DNA of 64,000 bases. Source: JACKBK01 sp963707275 (lineage in GTDB: Bacteria > Chloroflexota > Anaerolineae > JAAEKA01). The notes under the pieces are model-generated. The model worked only from the letters and a program-made list of their open reading frames with translations. It did not search any database and was not told the origin of the DNA. The stretch covers positions 124,001-188,000 of the forward strand of contig CAVPPH010000010.1 of the NCBI GenBank assembly GCA_963707275.1, read 5' to 3'. How positions within the stretch are numbered: the first letter of the stretch is position 1; every line of letters begins with the position of its first letter. This document shows positions 46,055-54,607 of the stretch, piece by piece. The translations under genes were made by a program, and so were the position numbers.

Positions 46055-47011
46055 TCAATTCAGCCCGCGGTAGACCATGCCCGAACGCCCGCCGGACTCG
46101 TCATTGCCCAGGCGGCCAGAGGAGAGGGCGCGGCGGGCGCGCAGGATGTCGGCTTCGTGTTTCAGCAGCACCGTCAGCGTGTTCTCGACCGTGGCCGCAT
46201 CCAGGCTGTCGGCGTTGAGCATCACCAGCGCCTTGGCCCAGTCCAGCGTCTCGCTGATGCTGGGCCGCTTCTTCATGTCCAGCTCGCGCAGCCGCTGCAC
46301 CAGGGCGACGGCATCCCTGGCCAGCTTGGGCGCCAGGTCGGGCACCTTGAGACGCACGATCTGTAGCTCGGCCTCGGCGTCGGGGTAGTCGATGTACAGG
46401 TAGAGGCAGCGGCGCTTGAGCGCCTCGCTCAGCTCGCGGGTGTTGTTGGAGGTCAGGATTACGCCCGGCACGTGGCGTGCCTTCAACGTGCCCAGCTCGG
46501 GGATGCTGACCTGGAAGTCGCTCAGTACTTCCAGCAGAAACGCCTCGAACTCCGGGTCGGTGCGGTCGATCTCGTCGATCAGCAGCACCACCGGCTGCTC
46601 GCTACGCACCGCCTTCAGCAGCGGTCGCGCCAGCAGGAAACGCTCCGAGAAGAACACGTCTTCTTCCGAAGCCAGCCGATCCGCCGCCTCGGTTAGTGAC
46701 TGCGAGTCGGCCAGCACCTGCGACAGCTTGTCGCGCAGCAACTGTGTGTAGAGCATCTGCTTGGCGTATTCCCACTCGTAGAGCGCCTTGGTCTCGTCCA
46801 GCCCCTCGTAACACTGCATGCGGATCAGTTCCTGACCGACCGCGGCGGCCCAGGCCTTGCCCAGCTCGGTCTTGCCGACGCCGGCAGGCCCCTCAGCCAG
46901 GATCGGTTTGCCCAGCTTGTGCGCCAGGAAGAGGACCGTGGCGATCTCGTCGGAGGCGATGTATTCTTGCGCGGTCAGGGCCGCTTTGACATCTTCAATG
47001 GTGTTGAACAT
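46055..47011 (-). CDS. MoxR-family AAA+ ATPase
   Basis: This intact 318-residue product has Walker A AEGPAGVGKTELGKAW (P-loop residues 41-48), Walker B VVLLIDEIDRTDPEFEA (Asp146, Glu147), sensor 1 VILTSNNTRELSEALKRRC and the C-terminal lid helices. RDKLSQVLADSQSLTEAADR forms an insert typical of the CoxD/MoxR branch. The ATG at 47011 follows AAAGGA. It probably works as a hexamer with the VWA protein encoded next (44564-45940) in an ATP-dependent assembly or metal-insertion step. Confidence 0.95.
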   Translation of the reverse strand: MFNTIEDVKAALTAQEYIASDEIATVLFLAHKLGKPILAEGPAGVGKTELGKAWAAAVGQELIRMQCYEGLDETKALYEWEYAKQMLYTQLLRDKLSQVLADSQSLTEAADRLASEEDVFFSERFLLARPLLKAVRSEQPVVLLIDEIDRTDPEFEAFLLEVLSDFQVSIPELGTLKARHVPGVILTSNNTRELSEALKRRCLYLYIDYPDAEAELQIVRLKVPDLAPKLARDAVALVQRLRELDMKKRPSISETLDWAKALVMLNADSLDAATVENTLTVLLKHEADILRARRALSSGRLGNDESGGRSGMVYRGLN

Positions 47012-47114
47012 GGAGAATCCTTTCCATGGATGTTAAACGCAATTATCCACGATTCCGTTCGCGCGCGCCGTGAGACGCGATACTGTTCAACAAGGCTGTC
47101 GTGGCAACAGTCGG

Positions 47115-47495
47115 TTATCGGATTGCCAGATTAAACTTCAGCGCAGCATCGACTTCGGCCATGATTGTAGTGGACACTTGCCCCACGGGTTTGACAGTGA
47201 TCTCGCCCCGGGGCGGGCGAAGACGGCTAGCCGGGCCAGATTGCTGGATAGTTACCATCTGGCTACAGTTGACGGCGCTGCGCACTGGTAGGCCGCTTTC
47301 TTCTGGTTCGACAACCACGATAAACGGATAAGATTGCGGTGGAATCGTGCGTGTAATTGCCACCACGACCGTGGTCGGACTGACACGATTGCCGATGTCG
47401 TTCTGCACCACCAGAGCTGGCCGCAGCCCTCCTTGCTCGCTTCCCTTCACAGGGTCAAATTCCACCCAATAGATCTCACCACGTTTCACTGTCAT
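47115..47495 (-). CDS. mazF: MazF/PemK-type endoribonuclease toxin
   Basis: This 126-residue product begins MTVKRGEIYWVEFDPVKGSE, with LRPALVVQNDIGNRVSPTTV and GLPVRSAVNCSQMVTIQQ, the standard MazF fold with the conserved Arg of the RPALVVQ strand and a Ser/Cys-rich active-site loop. It would cleave mRNA and is expected to be neutralised by the protein encoded just upstream, with which it overlaps by 20 bases. The C terminus (VSTTIMAEVDAALKFNLAI) is a normal dimer helix. This frame is the only one with family similarity. Confidence 0.92.
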   Translation of the reverse strand: MTVKRGEIYWVEFDPVKGSEQGGLRPALVVQNDIGNRVSPTTVVVAITRTIPPQSYPFIVVVEPEESGLPVRSAVNCSQMVTIQQSGPASRLRPPRGEITVKPVGQVSTTIMAEVDAALKFNLAIR

Positions 47496-47757
47496 CCTCG
47501 CCCTCCCCAACCACATAGATGACACTTGCTTCCGCGACTGCATGCGCACTCGCCTGAGCAAATTCGACCAACTCGCTGGCATAGAAACGGTAGCCCTCCT
47601 CGGCCAAACGTCTCTCATCGCGCGCCTTGGCCTCCGCCAATGCCTGGCTGATCACCTTGCTTCGGCTGCTGTCAGCCTGGTGGGCTGTGTAGTCTGCGAA
47701 CTCAACAAGATCCTGCGGTAATGTGATGGTAATCTTGCGCATGGATGTGCTTTGCAT
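47476..47757 (-). CDS. Ribbon-helix-helix antitoxin of the MazF pair
   Basis: This 93-residue product begins, after GGAGG, at the ATG at 47757. MRKITITLPQDLVEFADYTA and SRSKVISQALAEAKARDERR form a ribbon-helix-helix DNA-binding domain (CopG/Arc-like). A toxin-binding tail follows (GYRFYASELVEFAQASAHAV). The genes overlap, so translation is probably coupled. The antitoxin is expected to repress the operon through the promoter at 47802-47830. Confidence 0.85.
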   Translation of the reverse strand: MQSTSMRKITITLPQDLVEFADYTAHQADSSRSKVISQALAEAKARDERRLAEEGYRFYASELVEFAQASAHAVAEASVIYVVGEGEDDSETW

Positions 47758-47801
47758 GGGTACCTCCAAGAAGTTGGTTACTGCCTCAATTAGATGGAGA
47801 G

Positions 47802-47830
47802 ATTGTACCATATCAAGTTCCTTCTTGAAA
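47802..47830 (-). promoter_or_regulatory. Promoter of the toxin-antitoxin operon
   Basis: TTTCAA (47830-47825), 17 bases, then TGG-TACAAT with the -10 box at 47807-47802. It lies 45 bases before the antitoxin start. Confidence 0.5.
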
Positions 47831-47890
47831 CTCCTACCAATCGGTAAGCATCTCAGTAGGATGACTTGACCCACCGAGTTTCAGTCGCAG

Positions 47891-48352
47891 TCAACGTCGA
47901 TTCAGTTTTCCGGATACATATGCATCTGGCGCGTTCTGCACGGTCTTATAGATTACATCACGGGTCACGTCCAGCATCGGCAACTCATCCAGCGCATCGA
48001 GGCTGACCCAGCGCGCATCGGCTGCGTCGTCGCCGGGCCGCACCTCACCGCTGACGTAGCTGGCCACATGGTCCAGCACCACGAAGTGGAAGCGCACGCG
48101 TCCGTCGTTGTCCCGCTCCAGCGGCTCGAACACCGCGACCAGCGGCCCGACCTCAACGACCACGCCGCACTCCTCCAGTACCTCGCGGCGCACGCCAGCC
48201 TCGACCGCCTCACCTAACTCCAGCAGGCCGCCGGGCAGCCCCCAGCTACCTTTCGCAGGTTCGCGGCCGCGTTGGACAAGCAACACCTCGTCGCCGCACA
48301 ACACAATCGCCGCCACACCAACCATGGGATGTTCAGGATATTCTCGCGCCAC
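47891..48352 (-). CDS. Nudix hydrolase
   Basis: This 153-residue product carries a complete Nudix box at residues 42-64 (GLLELGEAVEAGVRREVLEE followed by CGV). ADARWVSLDALDELPML near the C terminus is typical of ADP-ribose or dNTP pyrophosphohydrolases. HPMVGVAAIVLCGDEVLLVQ begins the fold. The start shown is a GTG at 48352 without a clear ribosome site; the ATG at 48325 is possible. The substrate cannot be told. It lies upstream of the toxin-antitoxin genes on the same strand but has a 133-base gap to them. Confidence 0.9.
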   Translation of the reverse strand: MAREYPEHPMVGVAAIVLCGDEVLLVQRGREPAKGSWGLPGGLLELGEAVEAGVRREVLEECGVVVEVGPLVAVFEPLERDNDGRVRFHFVVLDHVASYVSGEVRPGDDAADARWVSLDALDELPMLDVTRDVIYKTVQNAPDAYVSGKLNRR

Positions 48353-48608
48353 GGGTTAACCAGGTTTCCTTTCAGGTCGCCAAGTGAGACGATTTGGAAA
48401 TTCGTCGTACGCAACGCACAGATTACCGCATCCCGCTGATCCGCGCCAACAACGCCGCCACCCCCAGACGCGCAGAGACCGCCTCTTGCGAGACGGCCTC
48501 TACCCCATTCACCCACGTTCGTCCACAATCCTCAAGGAGGTTCCAACCATTCAACTCTTACCGTCCCCAGTATACGCGGCAAGTGTAACCGCTTCAGTAC
48601 GCGGGATT

Positions 48609-48637
48609 CCCAAGTCTTACACGCCATGAGACTTGGG
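48609..48637. other. Hairpin CCCAAGTCT / AGACTTGGG
   Basis: A perfect 9-bp stem (48609-48617 with 48629-48637) lies just upstream of the -35 box of the peroxidase promoter. It may be an operator or a terminator. Confidence 0.4.
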
Positions 48638-48649
48638 CGAACACAGGGT

Positions 48650-48679
48650 TTGAATGGCCAGAGCCACGGTGTTATAATG
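48650..48679 (+). promoter_or_regulatory. Promoter of the peroxidase fusion gene
   Basis: TTGAAT (48650-48655), 18 bases, then TGT-TATAAT with the -10 box at 48674-48679. The leader would be about 37 bases, without a clear ribosome site. Confidence 0.65.
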
Positions 48680-48722
48680 GCTGCAGGCGCTTTGCACAGC
48701 GCCTTCCAACCCGAAACCTGCT

Positions 48723-51653
48723 ATGAACACCCGCCTCGCCCTTGCAATTCTTGCGACCATGGCGCTGATCTGCGCCGCCCTTGGCGTCAACGCCAGTTCC
48801 AGCGCCGCCAGCCAGCCTCCGGCCGCGCCTGCGCAACCGCCCTCCGGCGCGGCGCTGGACCGTGCATTGCGTACGACGCTGACAGAGCACGGTATCACTC
48901 CCCTTGATCCCGGCCCGACGCCTGACTCCGCCAAGGTGGAGTTGGGCCGGGCGCTCTACTTCGATAAACTACTGAGTGGCAACCGCGACATCTCGTGCGC
49001 GACCTGCCATCTGCCGCAGCAGGCGACAGGAGACGGCCTGTCGCTGTCCATCGGCACCGGTGGATTCGGCGAAGCGCCCGACCGGCTGCGCGGTGCGATG
49101 CGCATGCTGATCCCGCGCAACGCGCCCGATGTGTTCAACCGCGGCTCGAGCGAGTGGCACAGCATGTTCTGGGATGGCCGGGTAGTTGGCAACTATGACG
49201 ACGGCTTCACCCAGCCGCACGAGTTCGTTCAGAAACTGCCCGACGGGCTGGACAGCGTGCTGGCGGCGCAGGCCATGTTCCCCGTGACCTCGCGCGCCGA
49301 GATGCGCGGCGACCCGAAAGACGTGGACGTGTTCGGCCAGGTCAACGAGATCGCCGCCACGGGCGAAAAGGACCTGGCGGCTGTCTGGCAGCGGCTGACC
49401 GAACGACTGATGGCGACGCTGGAGTACCGCGAGCTTTTCGCAGCGGCATATCCTGACGTAGCTGCCGAAGCGCTTGGTTTCCAGCACGCCGCGAACGCGC
49501 TGGCAGCGTTCGAGATCGATGCGTTCACCCTGTTGGACAGCCCGTGGGATCGCTTTGTGGCTGGTGACGACACCGCTCTTTCGACCGATGCCAAACAGGG
49601 CGCGCTGCTTTTCTACGGCCAAGCGGGCTGTGCGCGCTGCCACAGCGGCAATCTGCTGACCGATCAGGAGTTTCACAACGCGGCAATCCCGCAGATCGGT
49701 CCCGGCAAGGGGCGGCAGAACCCGTACATCGACGTGGGCCGAGCGCGTGAGACGGGCAATCCTGACGACCGCTTTGCGTTCCGCACGCCGCCGCTGCGCA
49801 ACGTGGCCCTCACTGGCCCGTGGATGCATAACGGCGCCTTCGTTACGCTGGAAGATGCGGTTCGACACATGGCTAACCCGGTTCAGTCGTTTGACAGCTA
49901 CGACTACGACCACTCGCCGGTCGAGGTGCAGGCTGAGACACGCCGCAGCCCCGCCATCGATGCGGAGATCGTCCAGCGGCTGGACCCGTTGCTGGCCGCG
50001 CCGGTTGAGTTGAGCGAGGCCGAACTGACGCAACTGCTGGCCTTTCTCGATGCGCTGACCGATCCGCGGGCTGCGACGCTGGCGGAGATCGTGCCGGAGC
50101 GCGTGCCCAGCGGCCTGCCGGTATCCGACAGCGCACCGCAGCCGACCGCGTTTGCGCACGTTTCGGGCGAGGCCGGCATCACCGCCCGCCACACCGAGGG
50201 CTACCAGGTGACCGGCCAGGCCTGGGCGGACGTGGACAGCGACGGCTGGCTGGACCTGTACGTGACCAACAGCGTCGGCCCGAACACGCTTTACCACAAC
50301 GATGGCGATGGCACGTTCAGCGTCTCGCCGTTCAACCAGCAGGTCGCGCTGCCTGACCATTACAGCGGCGGCGCGAGCTTTGCCGACTACGACAACGACG
50401 GCTGGCCTGATCTGCTGGTGCTGGGAAGGGAAGCTGACGTGCTGCTGCACAACGAGCAGGGAAGCGGCTTCCGCGATGTGACCGCGGAGGCGGGCGTCAG
50501 CGACAGCTTTGCCAGCAAGACTGCTTCGTGGGCCGACTACGACAACGACGGCTGGCTGGATCTCTACGTCGCCAACTGGGGCTGTGTGCCGCGCTGCGCC
50601 CGTACTGCCGGCGTCAGCGGCGAGCCGGACCGGCTGTACCACAACAACGGCGACGGCACGTTCAGCGACGTGACCGACCTGCTGGGCGGAGAGACATACG
50701 GCGGCGGCTTCGTGGCTCGCTGGCTGGATTTCGACAACGACGGCGACCAGGACATCTATCTGGTCAACGACGAGTTCATCTTACCGCCGGGCAACAAGCT
50801 GTTTCGCAACGATGGGCCGGGCTGCGCGGGCGGCTGGTGCTTCACCGAGGTGTCAGCCGAGCAGGGCGCGGATACTCGTGTCATGGGAATGGGAATTGCA
50901 GCCGATGACTGGAACGGCGACGGCTGGCTGGACCTGTTCTTCACCAACGCCGGGCGGGCGGTGCTGCTGCAAAAGCAAGGGAACGGGCCGTTCGAAAACG
51001 TCGCCGGCGAAGCTGGCGTAGCGATGGACGCCCGCACGATAGCCTGGGGAGCGACCTCGCTGGACTACGATAACGACGGCCTGCGCGACCTGTATGTGGC
51101 GACGATGCGCGACGGCGTGTCGGCATTCAATCCCCTTTTCCGCAACCAGGGCGACGGCACGTTTGCTGACATCGGGCGGGCCAGCGGCGCCGACGATCCC
51201 GGTCCCAGCGTTGGCGTGGCCGCAGCTGATTACGACAACGACGGCTGGGTGGACCTGGTGGTCGGCAACTATGACCGCGGCTATCATCTGTTCCACAACC
51301 AGGACGCCGAGCAAAGCGGCAACCATTGGCTGGCGCTCCAACTGGTGGGCGGCGGGCCGGTCAACCGGGACGCGGTAGGCGCGCGTGTGACCGTCATCAC
51401 AGCCGACGGCCGCGCGCAGAGGCAGGACGTCCACAACGGCTCCAGCGTCGGCAGCGGCGAGTCGTTGACGTTGAATTTCGGGCTGGGCGAGTCACGGCCA
51501 CAAACCGTGACGGTGGACTGGCCCGACGGCACACAGCAAACGTTCCACCGGCTGTCGCCAGACCGCGCTTACGAAATCACGTACGACGGCGGCCTCTGGC
51601 CGCTCTCCCCCGGCGGCTTTCTGCAAAGCATTCTGGATCGACTGGGGTTTTAG
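48723..51653 (+). CDS. Di-haem cytochrome c peroxidase fused to FG-GAP repeats and an ASPIC/UnbV domain
   Basis: This single uninterrupted frame of 976 residues is secreted (MNTRLALAILATMALICAAL signal). Residues about 40-450 are a MauG/CcpA-type di-haem peroxidase with haem motifs CATCH (92-96) and CARCH (303-307) and family motifs GRALYFDKLLSGNRDISC, FRTPPLRNVALTGPWMHNG and MANPVQSFD. Residues about 465-870 hold several FG-GAP/VCBS repeats with the calcium motif DxDxDG and variants (WADVDSDGWLDLYV, FADYDNDGWPDLLV, WADYDNDGWLDLYVANWG, DDWNGDGWLDLFF, AADYDNDGWVDLVVG), expected to form a beta-propeller. Residues about 880-955 match ASPIC/UnbV (VGARVTVITADGRAQRQDVH, SGESLTLNFGLG). It may oxidise or bind an extracellular substrate; the physiological role is unknown. 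Confidence 0.93.
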   Translation: MNTRLALAILATMALICAALGVNASSSAASQPPAAPAQPPSGAALDRALRTTLTEHGITPLDPGPTPDSAKVELGRALYFDKLLSGNRDISCATCHLPQQATGDGLSLSIGTGGFGEAPDRLRGAMRMLIPRNAPDVFNRGSSEWHSMFWDGRVVGNYDDGFTQPHEFVQKLPDGLDSVLAAQAMFPVTSRAEMRGDPKDVDVFGQVNEIAATGEKDLAAVWQRLTERLMATLEYRELFAAAYPDVAAEALGFQHAANALAAFEIDAFTLLDSPWDRFVAGDDTALSTDAKQGALLFYGQAGCARCHSGNLLTDQEFHNAAIPQIGPGKGRQNPYIDVGRARETGNPDDRFAFRTPPLRNVALTGPWMHNGAFVTLEDAVRHMANPVQSFDSYDYDHSPVEVQAETRRSPAIDAEIVQRLDPLLAAPVELSEAELTQLLAFLDALTDPRAATLAEIVPERVPSGLPVSDSAPQPTAFAHVSGEAGITARHTEGYQVTGQAWADVDSDGWLDLYVTNSVGPNTLYHNDGDGTFSVSPFNQQVALPDHYSGGASFADYDNDGWPDLLVLGREADVLLHNEQGSGFRDVTAEAGVSDSFASKTASWADYDNDGWLDLYVANWGCVPRCARTAGVSGEPDRLYHNNGDGTFSDVTDLLGGETYGGGFVARWLDFDNDGDQDIYLVNDEFILPPGNKLFRNDGPGCAGGWCFTEVSAEQGADTRVMGMGIAADDWNGDGWLDLFFTNAGRAVLLQKQGNGPFENVAGEAGVAMDARTIAWGATSLDYDNDGLRDLYVATMRDGVSAFNPLFRNQGDGTFADIGRASGADDPGPSVGVAAADYDNDGWVDLVVGNYDRGYHLFHNQDAEQSGNHWLALQLVGGGPVNRDAVGARVTVITADGRAQRQDVHNGSSVGSGESLTLNFGLGESRPQTVTVDWPDGTQQTFHRLSPDRAYEITYDGGLWPLSPGGFLQSILDRLGF

Positions 51654-51672
51654 GCGAATCGAGCGCGGCTGG

Positions 51673-51736
51673 CTCGTAGTGGCGACTTCAGTCGCTCCGG
51701 GAGCGCCAGAGGCGACTGAAGTCGCTACTACGAACG
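51673..51736. repeat. Nested hairpin, GTTCGTAG family; supplies the GH13 stop codon
   Basis: The arms TCGTAGT plus GGCGACTTCAGTCGC and GCGACTGAAGTCGC plus TACTACGA are complementary at 22 of 23 positions. It lies between two convergent genes and can act as a two-way terminator. The GH13 stop (51730-51728) is within the right arm. Confidence 0.85.
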
Positions 51737-53684
51737 GATAATGACCTGCGCCAGCATCACAACGCTGCGTGGCGCTAGCTCGATCTCCCCGCTTATCTGC
51801 TGCCCGCTGGCGTCTACAAATGATCCTGCGGGCAACGGGACGCGCTGTGCCTGCAGCCCGTTGTTGACGGCGATCAGCACCGTATCTTCTTCCCAGGTTC
51901 GCTCAGCCAGCCAGACGCTCGTGACATCGTTCAACAGACGGGTTGTCACCGGCCCGTACGCCAGGGCTGGATGTGCGCGGCGGAAGGCGATCCGCTCGCG
52001 GAACCAGGCTAGCAGCTCACGATCCTGCGCGTCTTCCCACAGCATGGGGTGGCGCGCTTCTTCGCGGTAATGCCCCTTGGCGCGCGGCTGGCCCAGCCCG
52101 ACCTCGGTGCCGTAATACAGGATGGGCGACGAGCCAAATGCCAGCAGCAGTCCGGCAGCCAGGCGTAGCAACTGTTGGTCGCCACCCACCGACCAGAGCA
52201 GCCGGTTCATGTCGTGGTTGTCGATGAATGCGGGGCGGGTGTAATTGACCGGGAAGAAGCGCTGCGTCCGCTCCAGAAACGCGGCGAAGCTGCCCAGCGG
52301 CGCGGCGGCTTCGTCTGGTGCACAAAGCAGACGAATCTGGCGCACGAAGCTGAAATCGAGACAGCCGTCCAGCCGCCCGCTGTAAGTGCGCAACCAGTCG
52401 CTGCCGCGGGTCACCTCGCCAAAGAGCCAGCAATCGGGGTTGACTTCCTTGCAGGCGCGACCGAAGGCGCTCCAGAAGTCGTGGCTCGGACCGGCCGCGT
52501 AGTCGAGCCGGTAGCCGTCAACGCCGAACTCACGCAGCCAGTAGCGAGCCGCATCCAGCAGATAGCCGCGCGCGCCGGGGTCGTCGTGGTTGAACTGCGG
52601 CATGCTGGCGGCGGTGAAGAAACACCGATAGCCGTGGTCGTACTGCGGACCGAAAGAGTACCAGCGGCGATAGGCGCTATCGCGGTCGTGCAGCGCTTCC
52701 TGAAACGGCGCGAACTGGTCGCTGCTGTGGTTGGCGACAAAGTCGAGCAGCACGCGCAGGCCGCGGGCGTGGGCGCCCTGTACCAGTTCGGCCAGATCGG
52801 CTTTGGTTCCCAGTCGCGGATCGATCTCCATGTAATCGACCGTGTCATAACCGTGGTAGCTGCCCATGGTGAAGATGGGCGTCAGCCAGATCGTGGTGAC
52901 GCCGAGAGCAGCCGACGTAGTCCAGGTGGTCGATGACGCCGCGCAGGGTGCCGCCGTGAAACTCTTCCATCTCCTCCGGCTCCAGCCAGCGGCTCTCCAC
53001 GGGTGCGAAGCGGTCGACGAAGATCTGGTAGACGATGGCTTCCCGCGCCCAGGCCGGCGTCTCGAAGCGGTCGACGGAGTAGCCATAGAGGGTGACCGGC
53101 TCGCTGGTGCCGTCGATGCGGAGTTCGTTGCTCCAGAGAGAGGTTTGGTCATGCGAGGACTCACTCTCACCCCCAACCCCTCTCCCTGAGGGAGAGGGGA
53201 GCGCATCCTCATTTCCTGTTCCACTCCCTGAGGGAGAGGAGGGCAGAACTCCCCTCTCCCCGCGGGAGAGGGGTTGGGGGTGAGGGTACGCGGAGTGCCA
53301 GCCTTCGATGACATAGCGAACGAAGGCGCCGTCTGGTTGGCCGGGAATGGCGCCCTGCCAGATTTCGGCGTAGTCCCAGTAGATCGGTTGCCAGATGGTG
53401 TCGATCCGCCGAAGCTCGACGGCGAAGCCGTTGCTGGCCTGGCCCCGGCTGCCGACTGGAATGCTGCCGTCAGTGGTCACGTAAGCGGTGACGTGATCGA
53501 CCGCGACGTCCCGGCCCGCGGTCACAGTGAAGATGACTGGCTGGCCGGGCATCGGGTCGAGCGGGTCAATGGCGTGCATGTGGCGCAAGCCGGACCACTG
53601 GCGGCGCTGCGCGTCGAGGGTGTTGGCGTCGCTTTCTAAAGCGCCGAAGACGAAGTCCTGCATGATTGCCGGGGAGTCGTTCAT
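51728..53684 (-). CDS. GH13 alpha-amylase-family glycosidase (cyclomaltodextrinase/neopullulanase-like), one frame change
   Basis: About 650 residues. The ATG at 53684 follows AAAGGA and overlaps the stop of the esterase gene (ATGA). An N-terminal beta domain is followed by AREAIVYQIFVDRFAPVESR and, after a +1 change near 52920, the TIM barrel: ALGVTTIWLTPIF, LLDFVANHSSDQF, VDGYRLDYAAGPSHDFW (nucleophile Asp), CWLFGEVTRG (acid Glu) and RPAFIDNHDMNRLLWS (third Asp). The C-terminal domain ends VVMLAQVIIRS, the last codons lying in a hairpin repeat. Between the N domain and the barrel an in-frame insertion (53287-53162) encodes 42 residues of repeat origin. It hydrolyses alpha-glucans taken up by MalEFG. 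No signal peptide is present, so it is cytoplasmic. Confidence 0.92.
53162..53287. repeat. Inverted repeat CTCACCCCCAACCCC inserted in a gene
   Basis: The ends CTCACCCCCAACCCCTCTCC (left) and GGAGAGGGGTTGGGGGTGAG (right) are perfect inverted copies, with further CTCTCCC and GGGAGAGG hairpins inside. The 126 bases are divisible by three and keep the GH13 frame open, encoding YPHPQPLSRGERG and GGESESSHD. Confidence 0.85.
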
Positions 53685-54535
53685 GGTGAAGTCCTTTCAG
53701 TAGGAACACCCAACAAGAACCGCAGCGGCACATCCAACCGGTCACGCCACGATCCCTCGTTGTGGTCGGCGCCGTCGTATTTCAGTGTGAGCCAGTCCAC
53801 ACCGCGTTGATACCCGGCCGCCTGCAAATGCGCGTCCATACGCTGTTGAAACGGTTCGTATTGGGCGTCCAGGTTCTCGGTGCCGTAGTCGAAATAGAGC
53901 CGATGCCTGCCTGGCGCAGGCAGATGCTGGCCCAGGTAATCCACCAGCACATCGCCGCCGGCCGGCCAATGCGTTGAAAGACAACCGGCGCGGCCAAACA
54001 CCTGCGGATACTCCTCGACCGCGTAGAGCGAGATCAGTCCGCCCATGCTTGATCCCATGATCAGCGTATTCTCGCGGTCAGGCAAGGTGCGATAGGTTGC
54101 ATCGATGAGCGGCTTCACCTCCTCCACCAGAAACGCAAGGTACTGATTCGACACCGGCGCGCCGCCGCTCACAGCCGTGAACTGGGGCAGGATCGCCTGG
54201 CCAGCGGTGGAAACCAGCGACTTCTGCGGCATGAAATCCTGCCAGCGCTGCGAGCTGTTCCAGATGCCCACGACCAGCACACCCGGATGGTCCATGTCGC
54301 GCGTCAAACGAACCACGGCCTCGTCGATCCCCCAGTCCACGCCAGTATACGACAACGCGGGATCGAAGAGGTTCTGGCCGTCGTGCATGTAGAGGACCGG
54401 GTAACGCATATTCATGCTGTCGTGGTAGCCCGTTGGACACCAGACGTCAACCGTGCGTTGTCCGCCGAACGCGGACGCGAAGCCAACATAGCGGTGCAAA
54501 ATACCGCTGCCGTCAGATATCGGAACCGTTTCCAT
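53681..54535 (-). CDS. Esterase, alpha/beta hydrolase (Fes/enterochelin-esterase-like)
   Basis: This intact product has about 284 residues from the ATG at 54535. I chose this start over the one at 54562 because a terminator palindrome (54558-54587) covers the latter; GAGG lies upstream. The nucleophile elbow is LIMGSSMGGLISLYAVEEYP. RYPVLYMHDGQNLFDPALSY is typical of the COG2382/2819 esterase group, and the catalytic His is in KYDGADHNEGSWRDRL. There is no signal peptide. It precedes and overlaps the GH13 gene by 4 bases and belongs to the same unit, so it may remove acyl groups from imported oligosaccharides (inference). Confidence 0.88.
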   Translation of the reverse strand: METVPISDGSGILHRYVGFASAFGGQRTVDVWCPTGYHDSMNMRYPVLYMHDGQNLFDPALSYTGVDWGIDEAVVRLTRDMDHPGVLVVGIWNSSQRWQDFMPQKSLVSTAGQAILPQFTAVSGGAPVSNQYLAFLVEEVKPLIDATYRTLPDRENTLIMGSSMGGLISLYAVEEYPQVFGRAGCLSTHWPAGGDVLVDYLGQHLPAPGRHRLYFDYGTENLDAQYEPFQQRMDAHLQAAGYQRGVDWLTLKYDGADHNEGSWRDRLDVPLRFLLGVPTERTSP

Positions 54536-54557
54536 CGTTCGATGCCTCGCCTGAATC

Positions 54558-54587
54558 AACAAGAGCCAGGCGCGCCTGGCTCTTGTT
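54558..54587. terminator. Perfect 30-base palindrome after malG
   Basis: AACAAGAGCCAGGCG and CGCCTGGCTCTTGTT are perfectly complementary with no loop bases. It lies 21 bases beyond the malG stop on the minus strand and before the esterase start, so it can end or attenuate the transporter transcript. Confidence 0.8.
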
Positions 54588-54607
54588 AGCTTAGAATCAC
54601 AGATGCG

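Larger units (their letters stand above)
48353..48722. other. Intergenic region before the peroxidase fusion gene
   Basis: The 370 bases hold a hairpin at 48609-48637 and a promoter at 48650-48679. I see no gene in 48353-48600. Confidence 0.5.

Noticed and set aside
48969..50642. 557-codon minus-strand ORF opposite the peroxidase fusion
   Set aside because: The plus-strand frame has haem motifs and calcium repeats; the opposite frame is an antiparallel shadow made long by high GC.
53156..53290. CRISPR-like repeated CTCTCCC blocks
   Set aside because: The blocks are inverted copies in one hairpin element, not direct repeats with spacers of equal size.
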